NCBI GenBank assembly: GCA_963281255.1
Contig: OY725500.1
Span: forward strand, 744,001-808,000
From: Aphrocallistes beatrix
Taxonomy: Eukaryota; Porifera; Hexactinellida; Sceptrulophora; Aphrocallistidae
DNA: 64,000 bases
Direction of reading: 5' to 3'
A model generated the notes under the pieces. That model was given only the letters and a program-made list of their open reading frames with translations, ran no database searches and was not told where the DNA came from. This document shows positions 56,677 through 64,000 of the stretch, piece after piece (position 1 is the stretch's first letter; every line of letters starts with the position of its first letter). Both the position numbers and the translations under genes were made by a program.

Positions 56677-56874
56677 TTACTCCTTGCCATATAGAGATAG
56701 TCTTTGACAACTAACAGTAGCGTCCGTCAGATAACTATGACAGTTAGGAAAGATGCTAGGGACTCCACCCTTCTTGAGACCCACTTTCTTCCTTTCCGTC
56801 TCAATCATCCTCAATCCATCTGAGAATTGAATGATCATTTCGATGTCTTCTTCATGGAAATGGTGTATGCAGAC
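56677..56874 (-). pseudogene. C-terminal half of a THAP zinc-finger domain
   Basis: On the minus strand a 65-codon frame reads VCIHHFHEEDIEMIIQFSDG and later LKKGGVPSIFPNCHSYLT. This matches the second half of a C2CH THAP domain: the C-x2-H pair and the conserved AVPSIFP box. It is preceded by a plausible acceptor (TTTCAAG) but no first-half exon is found upstream, where a GCGGGAC repeat sits (56905-57025). More open sequence continues downstream on the same strand to about 56183 without a recognised domain. Likely a remnant of a THAP-type transposase or a broken host gene. Confidence 0.6.
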
Positions 56875-56904
56875 CTTGAAATTTTAAAAAAAAATACAAT
56901 AGAC

Positions 56905-57025
56905 TATTGTGATGGACATAATGGGGAAAATTCATTTAAAAGCGGGACACTCGATAAAATGAGGTCAAGAGGAGGGTGAAAAAAGCGGAACGTCCCGCCA
57001 AAAACGGGACAGTTGGCAAGTATGA
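56905..57025. repeat. GCGGGAC dispersed repeat in the NHL array
   Basis: Carries GGACATAATGGGGAAAATTC, AAAAGCGGGACACTCG, the GGAACGTCCCGCC block and the right end GGGACAGTTGGCAAGTATG. The left part is truncated. Confidence 0.75.
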
Positions 57026-57425
57026 ACCAGGTACCAGACTCGAATAATAACGGGCACTCATTCGAGAAGAGGCAATTATTCATATACGTAGTCGCCCCAT
57101 AGAACACTCACTCACACAGTGTTTCCCGCCGAGCGCGTTAAGCGTGCTTTTTAACACGCTTATCTTGTCGAATAAAGTGATTTTGTTAAATAATATCAAT
57201 TTACCCGAATGAACCGTACAAATATTGCAAAATTAACGCGCTTTCCAGTAATCGTTAGGTAAACACTGCCCTCATAGTAGAATAACCAAGGATGCAGTAA
57301 TGGCCGAATGGATTAAACACGATTCGCTTAAAAATCATTAACCAAGTAGAATAGACCTTAAGAATGTATTACCACCATATATAAATGTGGCATCAAAGTA
57401 TATATATATATATATATATATATAT

Positions 57426-58312
57426 GTTAGGACAAATTTGCGAAATCAACAATTATGCATAATTGTTCATTTAATACGACAATTATGCATAATTGTTCAT
57501 TTAATACGACAATTATGCATAATTGTTAATTTCACAACAATTATGCATAATTTTTCATTTCGCAACAATTATGCATAATTTTTCATTTCGCAACAATTAT
57601 GCATAATTTTTTTCATCTAATACGACAATTATGCAAAATTGTTCATCTAATGCGACAATTATGCATATTCAACATATATTCGTAGATATTTACTGCACTT
57701 TTCGAGCCATTCTTTTTAATTTATTATGCCATCCCTCTAGTTCATTATTAGTTCTAGGACATTGTGTGTGTTTGTCGAATACATTCCACAAAATGAGTGA
57801 AAACTGCCCTACCAACCAAGTCTCTTCAAATTATTTTATAATTCCTTATAGGAAGATTCAGGTCTAAATGCTAGGGTTAAAATTCATTTAGACCCAGAAC
57901 TTCTGGGTGAAGATGTTACCAGTAATATCGAAAATCAACAATGTTTATTCTGAGTTTCTCATTGACTGTCTAATTAGAATTCTAATTAGATATACTACAT
58001 GTTTAGCTTATCTAATTTTTTGATACAATACATATACATCCTCAATTGGAGAAATCTGGTTAACTGTGAAAAAATGGTCCCCAGGACCAATATTCCATGG
58101 AAAATTTGTCCATGCAGGATCAAAACTTTCAGCATAGTACCTTGTCGCATTAAATGAACAATTAATAAATTATCCATAATTGTTGTTAAATGAACAATTA
58201 TGCATAATTGTCGTATTAAATGAACAATGATGCATAATTGTTGCAAAATGAACAATTATGCATAATTGTCGACAATTATGCATAATTGTTGTTTTCGCAA
58301 ATTTTTCCTAAC
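57426..58312. mobile_element. MULE-derived element with palindromic subterminal repeats
   Basis: 887 bases bounded by (TA)n runs. Left end GTTAGGACAAATTTGCGAAA and right end TTTTCGCAAATTTTTCCTAAC are inverted repeats that continue into AACAATTATGCATAATTGT. Behind the left end are about eight units of 28-32 bases, each with the palindrome ATTATGCATAAT. Behind the right end about five units lie in the opposite orientation. The centre encodes a Mutator-type transposase fragment on the minus strand (57690-57830). It looks like an internally deleted, non-autonomous derivative. The target duplication cannot be read within the (TA)n flanks. Confidence 0.85.
57690..57830 (-). pseudogene. Mutator-like (MULE) transposase fragment
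   Basis: A 46-codon frame, the start of which is not delimited, contains FEETW, then LWNVFDKHTQCPRTNNELEG and WHNKLKR. F.ETW followed by LWN and PRTNN..EGWHN is the hallmark of the C-terminal part of MULE-domain transposases common in invertebrates. No DDE residues remain, so it is only a relic. Confidence 0.78.
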
Positions 58313-58343
<31 letters not shown>

Positions 58344-58604
58344 CAGAATTTCGATTAGTCATCATATCATTGCGCAAAAGATAATTTTAAACATGATTTT
58401 TGCGTTTTTTAAGGTGTTTTAAGCCTACTTCTAAATGTTATGAATGTATGATTTTTGTGTAGAATCAGGTTAAGTAATAGTTACATAATTTGAAAAATTT
58501 AGAATTTTCAATTTCAGTTCCATTCAATCTGCGCTGCTTTGATAAAGCATTTTGGCTAGTTTGAGCCATATCTTACAAACTGTAATAGCTAGGCCTTCCA
58601 TTTT

Positions 58605-59095
58605 TCAAATTTGATGCGTAATGATGACGTCATAATAGAGTGATGAGTCATCATTTTTGATGATAGTTGCATCATAACGTATGTGAGATATATTAATATA
58701 CACATTCCATTAAAATCTCAGCCTTCTAACACCTAAAATGGAGTTATAGTCGAAAAACTGAAATTTCTAATTATAAAAAAGGTGACAATGACATCATAAT
58801 TCCATGATGAGTCGACATTGCAAAAATCAGCTTTCTGGGCCTGGCAGCTTCTTCAATCAATTCGTTACAGATCATCATGGATCATGGAATTATGACGTCA
58901 TTGTCACCTTTTTTTAATAGTTAGAAAATATCAGCTTTCGACTATAACTCAGCAATTTTAGGTGATTGAAGGCTGAAATTTTTATAGAATGTGTATATTA
59001 ATAGCATTCACATGTGATACAACTATAATCAAAAAATGGTGACTTATCACTCTGTTATGATGTCATCATTACACATCAAAAAATTTCAACAATTG
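58605..59095. repeat. Large fold-back element
   Basis: Two arms of about 205 bases (58612-58817 and 58875-59088) are reverse complements with moderate divergence: GTGACAATGACATCATAATT pairs with AATTATGACGTCATTGTCAC, and TTAATATACACATTC with GAATGTGTATATTAA. The central loop is about 57 bases. One arm with the loop is also present at 46921-47145. No coding sequence. Confidence 0.88.
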
Positions 59096-59159
59096 ACAAA
59101 TTTGGTGATTTTTCGAGCGATATCGATTATAATAGTAGAACAGAATTATTTAGAGATGC

Positions 59160-59349
59160 TATCTCCCTTATAATTAATCAGTGTGATCCCAGGCGCCCAA
59201 TGGGCGCCTCCGGTGGACACAAAGTGTCTGCCAGCCGCGAAACGCGCTTGTATGAATAAAAGAGGCACACTTAAATTATGATCGTCTCTGGACATTGATA
59301 TTAGTTGAAGGCATACCATACTGTAGGTATATATGCTAGAACAGCATTT
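59160..59349. other. GC-rich hairpins upstream of NHL copy 4
   Basis: AGGCGCCCAATGGGCGCCT is a near-perfect hairpin, followed at once by GGACACAAAGTGTCTGCC and CGCGAAACGCGC. The rest resembles the upstream flanks of other copies (AAAAGAGGCACACTTAAATT). Function unknown. Confidence 0.6.
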
Positions 59350-59469
59350 TGGTATAAATGTATCGAATAACTACTTTGTGATACAGTTGATAGTACTTTC
59401 TTCATATTCATTTTATTAGATCGTTACAGACAGTTGAAATTAGACTTCTATCTCGTAGTACAGATTGTC

Positions 59470-60732
59470 ATGGCTAGTGCTGAGTCAGGAAGTGAGGAAC
59501 ATGACACACTATCACAGTTCGATAGAGCACGTCGACAGATACGAGACAAGTTCTCTAAAACTCATTATTTGCTACAAGAGAGAGAAGCAACTCTGTTAGC
59601 TGAAGTGCAGGAGTTGGAAGATATGTTTCGTGGTCGAGGAATAGCTGATGAGATGAAACAACTCTCTCTTTCCAAAGAACAGTTGGAGAATACTTTGAAA
59701 GGGAATAAATCCAGAGAAATTCTACAACAGGGTATTGCTCTAATTGATGAAAAGATTGCTGAATTAAAGATTTCACTCGAAAAAGCACAAGAAATGAAGC
59801 GAATTGATCTCGATTGGAACGACGATTTCGAGAATCAATTGATTACACTGGGAACAATACGAGTTAATGCTGAGAAGAAAAGTTCTAAGCTGGAACCTGA
59901 CTACAAGAAGAAAGGTATCCCATTAGCGGTGTTTGGGAAGCATAGTAAATCTAAATCAACAGCTCCTGGTGTTTTTGCCTATCCTGGCAGCATCATTATT
60001 GATACTAAGACAGATCATTTTTACGTTTGTGACTTTGGGAATGACCGTGTACAAGTGTTTAACAAGTCCTTTCAATTCCTATCTATGTTCAGTGAAAAAA
60101 TGAATGGTCCAAACGGAATTTGTATTTTTCAACATAAAGTGTATGTTACTCAAAGTAAAGGAAATAGTCTCAACATCTATTCAAGGGAATGCAAACTTTT
60201 GAGTTCTGTTGGAAAGAAAGGAAGTGAAGAGTTTGAGTTTAGCGATCCTAGAAGCATTACTATTTCTTCTGAATGGAGCAGAATATATATTTGTGAATAT
60301 GATAACGACCGTGTCCAGTGTCTGAACTTAGATCTGACATTCAAATGTTTCATTCCTGACATTTACGGAGCTAAAGGCATTAAAGTGGCAGCTGAGGAGA
60401 TTGTTGTATTATGCGAAAAAAATCCTTGTATAAGAATCTACAATGCATCTCATCAACTTTCAAGACAGATGATTAGTAATGGCAAGGAGGATATTAATCA
60501 AATGAAGCGTCCAGATTATTTTTTTCTAGATTCAAATCTCAACATCTTAATAACTGATTTCAACCGTCATTGTGTTTCCATATTCTCCTCCACAGGAGAA
60601 CTAATTCACGAATTTGGGAAGGAAGGAGAAGAGAAAGGAGAATTTGTTCAACCTCGTGGCATTACTATGGACTCAGAAGGAAGGATTGTAATTATATCTT
60701 GTAATCCCAACCACTGCATTCAACTCTTTTGA
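59470..60732 (+). CDS. Coiled-coil NHL-repeat protein, array copy 4
   Basis: 420 residues without lesions. The N-terminal 110 residues differ from copy 1 at only a few sites (K30, T41, E94, K100). Propeller differences include D192, N215, H222, S229, S233, E253-254, S262, residues 347-350 RPDY, F364, N365 and R396. The C-terminal third and 3' flank are closest to pseudogene copy 2, so the two share a recent ancestor or conversion tract there. Like the others it lacks RING and B-box. Confidence 0.9.
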   Translation: MASAESGSEEHDTLSQFDRARRQIRDKFSKTHYLLQEREATLLAEVQELEDMFRGRGIADEMKQLSLSKEQLENTLKGNKSREILQQGIALIDEKIAELKISLEKAQEMKRIDLDWNDDFENQLITLGTIRVNAEKKSSKLEPDYKKKGIPLAVFGKHSKSKSTAPGVFAYPGSIIIDTKTDHFYVCDFGNDRVQVFNKSFQFLSMFSEKMNGPNGICIFQHKVYVTQSKGNSLNIYSRECKLLSSVGKKGSEEFEFSDPRSITISSEWSRIYICEYDNDRVQCLNLDLTFKCFIPDIYGAKGIKVAAEEIVVLCEKNPCIRIYNASHQLSRQMISNGKEDINQMKRPDYFFLDSNLNILITDFNRHCVSIFSSTGELIHEFGKEGEEKGEFVQPRGITMDSEGRIVIISCNPNHCIQLF

Positions 60733-61544
60733 ATTTGGGTAGTGAATATTTAGTTTTGTTTATGCATCATAAAGTACAGTGAACTTTTTGGAATTTAGTT
60801 TAGTCTAGACATTTCTTGTCTGTGGGAAGAAGTATAGTATATGTTACACTCATTCTTATTTATCTGTTTTGTATCATTATAGAAGTTTATGTTATATAAC
60901 ATTCGAGTATTTACATAGACATTGGCGTTGCAATTCGTGAATGCGATTACTTTGTTAAAAAGTTAGAACTCCACTAATGCAGGATCGGTAGACTTTTTAC
61001 CACTGCGTTTCCATACTATTGAAACTTAAATATTCATGAATCATAATATCTTGTTTTCTGTAATTAATTGATGAAAGATTTTATGTAAACATTTCCAATG
61101 CCACAAATAATTGCACTTACACAGCCACAATTACAAGTTTAAACCAGTTTTAGAAATACAAATTTAAAGGAGCCTCACGTATCATCAATTTTGGTGCTCG
61201 AGTGCTAGGGTTGCCGTTTCCTGCACTTATGCTCTGTAAAATTAGCTTCTTATTGGAATTTTGGAAAACAATCGCATTTCGTTGTTTTTCTGAACTGATA
61301 TTTGTGTATATTTAGAGATTGAACTCAGTAGAGATAGCCGAGAGAAACAGGGTAAAAAGTGACTATCAATCATGTGCTCTTCATTTTATATTACTAATTC
61401 TTTTTTAGATTCATAAAGTAAACAATCCACGCGAATGCGCTAAGCACCTTCATATGAATAGAAAAGGCACACTTAAATTATGATTTTCTCTGGATCTGGA
61501 TATTGATATGTGTAGACATATCTGTGTACTTTAAGGCATTTTAA
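60733..61544. other. Spacer between NHL copies 4 and 5
   Basis: Parallels 52885-53649 over most of its length with small indels. No gene seen. Confidence 0.6.
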
Positions 61545-61663
61545 TATATAAGTATTAAATAACTAACTATTTTGTAATACAGTTGATAGACTTCCTTTAT
61601 TTCCTTCTATTATATTGTTACAGACAGTTGAAATTAAACTTCTATCTCGTAGTACAGATTGTC

Positions 61664-62926
61664 ATGGCTAGTGCTGAGTCAGGAAGTGAGGAACATGACA
61701 CACTATCACAGTTCGATAGAGCACGTCGACAGATACGAGACAAGTTCTCTAGAACTCATTATTTGCTACAAGAGAGAGAAGCAACTCTGTTAGCTGAAGT
61801 GCAGGAGTTGGAAGATACGTTTCGTGGTCGAGGAATAGCTGAGGAAATGAAACAACTCTCTCTTTCCAAAGAGCAGTTGGAGAATACTTTGAAAGGGAAT
61901 AAATCCAGAGAAATTCTTCTACAGAGTATTGCTCTATTAGACCAACAGATTGCTGAACTAACGATTTCACTCGAAAAAGCACAAGAAATGAAGCGAATTG
62001 ATCTTGATTGGAACGACGATTTCGAGAATCAATTGAGTACACTGGGTACAATACGAGTTAATGCTGAGAAGAAAAGTTCTAAGTTGGAACCTGACTACAA
62101 GAAGAAAAGTATCCCGTTAGCAGTGTTCGGACAGCATATTATTGGTGGATCAAAAGCTCCTGGTGTATTTGCCTATCCTGTAAACATCATTATTGATACT
62201 AAGACAGATCATTTTTACGTTTGTGATTGTGGAAATCATCGTGTACAAGTGTTTAACAAGTCCTTTCAATTCCTATCTATGTTCAGTGAAAAAATGAACG
62301 GACCAGACGGAATTTGTATTTTTCAAAATAAAGTGTATGTCATTCAAACTTTGGGACATTATCTCAACATTTATTCACGGGAATGCAAACTTTTGAGTTC
62401 TGTTGGAAAGAAAGGAAGTGATGAGCTTGAATTTAATAGTCCTAGAGGTATTACTGTTTCTACAGAATGGAGCAGAATATATATTTGTGAATATGATAAC
62501 AATCGTGTCCAGTGTCTGAACCTAGATCTCACATTCAACTGTTTCATTCCTGATATTTACGGAGCTAAAGACGTTAAACTGACAACTGAGGAGATTGTTG
62601 TATTATGCGAAGGAAATCCTTGTCTAAGAATCTACAATGCATCTCATCAGCTTTCAAGACAGATGATTAGCAAGGGCGTAGAGAACATTAATCAAATGAA
62701 GAATCCGTGTTGTTTCTTTCTGGATTCAAATCTCAACATCTTAATAACTGATTGCAAACGTCATTGTGTTTCCATATTCTCCTCCTCGGGAGAACTAATT
62801 CACGAATTTGGGAAAGAAGGAGAAGAGAAAGGAGAATTTGTTCAACCTACTGGTATTACTATGGACTCAGAAGGAAGGATTGTGGTTATATCTTGTAATC
62901 CCAATCACTGCATTCAACTCTTTTGA
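61664..62926 (+). CDS. Coiled-coil NHL-repeat protein, array copy 5
   Basis: 420 residues, intact. Distinctive residues are Q95 in the coiled coil and VN at 173-174, C189, H192, D215 and TLGHY at 229-233 in the propeller. From about residue 315 to the stop it is almost the same as copy 1 (NPCC at 347-350, C364, T396), and the likeness continues into the 3' flank. Copy 5 therefore looks like a chimera of a distinct N-terminal propeller half and a copy 1-type C-terminal half. Confidence 0.9.
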   Translation: MASAESGSEEHDTLSQFDRARRQIRDKFSRTHYLLQEREATLLAEVQELEDTFRGRGIAEEMKQLSLSKEQLENTLKGNKSREILLQSIALLDQQIAELTISLEKAQEMKRIDLDWNDDFENQLSTLGTIRVNAEKKSSKLEPDYKKKSIPLAVFGQHIIGGSKAPGVFAYPVNIIIDTKTDHFYVCDCGNHRVQVFNKSFQFLSMFSEKMNGPDGICIFQNKVYVIQTLGHYLNIYSRECKLLSSVGKKGSDELEFNSPRGITVSTEWSRIYICEYDNNRVQCLNLDLTFNCFIPDIYGAKDVKLTTEEIVVLCEGNPCLRIYNASHQLSRQMISKGVENINQMKNPCCFFLDSNLNILITDCKRHCVSIFSSSGELIHEFGKEGEEKGEFVQPTGITMDSEGRIVVISCNPNHCIQLF

Positions 62927-63713
62927 ACTGGTGGGATAGCTAATATTTTTGTTTGTACAGGCATCATAGAGTGTCAGTGAACTTATCGGAATTTAGTTAT
63001 TATGTAAGCCTAGACATTCCTTGTCTGAGTAGGTAGTCTGGTACACTAATATTTCTTTTGTTTTGTTTTCTAGCATCATTGAAGTACGTTATTTGTATAT
63101 CATTTAAGTATTAGCATAGACATTCAATTCGTGAGTGTAAGTACTGTATTACCTCGAATAATAACGGGCGATTATTCATTTTTAGTCGCCCCATAGCCTA
63201 CTCAATATGGTACCTCACAGTGTTTCCCGCCGAGCGCGTTAGCGCGCTATTTAACACGCTTATTCCATTACAAAATTATACATTTTTATATCAACTAGTG
63301 CTAATCTTGGTTCTATGCAAAAATCATACCTTTTGAAGTCAGCAATTTGGTCCATTGGGATTCCAAGGAACGAGCATACGGACGAACGGACGTTACACAC
63401 CGATCATGACATAAGACGTCTCTCTATACTAGGAGCTGCACCAATTATGTGTATATTTTGACAGTTTTATAGGCATATTTTCACACATGTTGATGAGTTT
63501 AAAATTATTCTTGAGAATAGCTTTTTCAACTGTTGCTTGAAGAGTGTAGATTCCCAATCTCGTGTTTCTGATTTTATAATGCTAATTCTTTTTATCGATT
63601 CATAAAGTAAACAAACTACGCACGTACGCTTCATATGAATGAAAGAGGCACACTTAAAATATGATCGTCTCTAGATATTGATATAGTAAGGCATACCATA
63701 CTGTATGTATATA
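62927..63713. other. Flank after NHL copy 5, start of a further array unit
   Basis: Matches the copy 1 to copy 2 spacer (49018-50165) up to ATAGTAAGGCATACCATACTG, a segment that in other units lies about 120-180 bases before the next NHL ATG. This suggests another gene copy beyond the window edge, after the MITE that starts at 63714. Confidence 0.7.
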
Positions 63714-64000
63714 CACTGCCTGAACAAAAGTATTCGTACACCCCATAATTCACAATACAAATAGTTATAATACTGATTTATTTAGCGAGTCAAGGTATTT
63801 AATTGGTAAGAGATACGCTTAATTTAACTTCAAATTCGAATTCTCCATATTCGAATTACTCACTTTTTAATCTTTCAACTTGTTTACACTCCCACAAGGT
63901 TCAAACTTTCCAAACTGCGCCACCTCATACCACCAATGCCATCGTATACAATGGTGATCACTCGCGACATGTGGCATAGGAAAGCAAATGCTGAAAATAG
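63714..64000. mobile_element. Tc1-like MITE, cut by the window edge
   Basis: Starts CACTGCCTGAACAAAAGTAT after TA and matches the left half and centre of 46287-46765 up to the window end (TGGCATAGGAAAGCAAATGC). The right half is outside the window. Confidence 0.9.

Noticed and set aside
57387..57578. 63-codon repetitive frame
   Set aside because: Produced by (TA)n and the palindromic repeats of the MULE-derived element.

Overview
The window is nuclear DNA of an invertebrate animal. The evidence is spliced genes with GT/AG introns, AT-rich non-coding DNA, many non-autonomous DNA transposons, a CR1/L2-type retrotransposon tail, and metazoan gene families (ADAR with a Z-DNA-binding fold, a MALT1-type paracaspase, nostrin, PTPN9, TPGS1). 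Orthologues are clear but far from vertebrate sequences. A sponge or another early-branching or marine invertebrate would fit, but the sequence alone does not settle the phylum.

Left two thirds (1-44.4 kb): ten protein genes, all but one on the + strand. In order they are ADAR (5' end outside the window), an intronless MALT1-like paracaspase, a DUSP11-like RNA phosphatase with a long His/Pro-rich tail, intronless PSMD1, an OXSR1/STK39 kinase (4 exons), intronless TRAP1, cytosolic LARS1 (16 exons; the joined reading frame gives 1179 residues), intronless TPGS1, a nostrin orthologue (6 exons) and PTPN9 (7 exons). LARS1 introns hold two nested genes: an unrecognised 129-codon gene on the minus strand (intron 3) and a full-length 7SL/SRP RNA gene on the plus strand (intron 7). 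Introns and spacers carry hAT-, pogo/Tigger-, Tc1- and piggyBac-like MITEs, several with intact target-site duplications.

Right third (45-64 kb): a 5'-truncated CR1/L2-like retrotransposon, then a tandem array of coiled-coil plus NHL-propeller genes. Four copies are intact and exactly 420 codons long. One is a pseudogene split by a 1308-bp mariner, and one is a short 5' fragment. Homologous flank at the right edge suggests the array continues. Spacers contain a MULE-derived element with palindromic subterminal repeats, a large fold-back element, a THAP-domain remnant and further MITEs. The N-terminal coiled coil is almost invariant between copies, whereas substitutions fall repeatedly at equivalent loop positions of the propeller, and the copies are mosaics of one another.

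The left genes are mostly housekeeping (translation, proteasome, mitochondrial chaperone, SRP) or signalling and look unrelated in function. ADAR, the paracaspase and the DUSP11-like phosphatase belong to families with innate-immune or RNA-surveillance roles, but their proximity alone does not show a functional link. The most notable system is the NHL array, which looks like a rapidly diversifying family built on a fixed scaffold.
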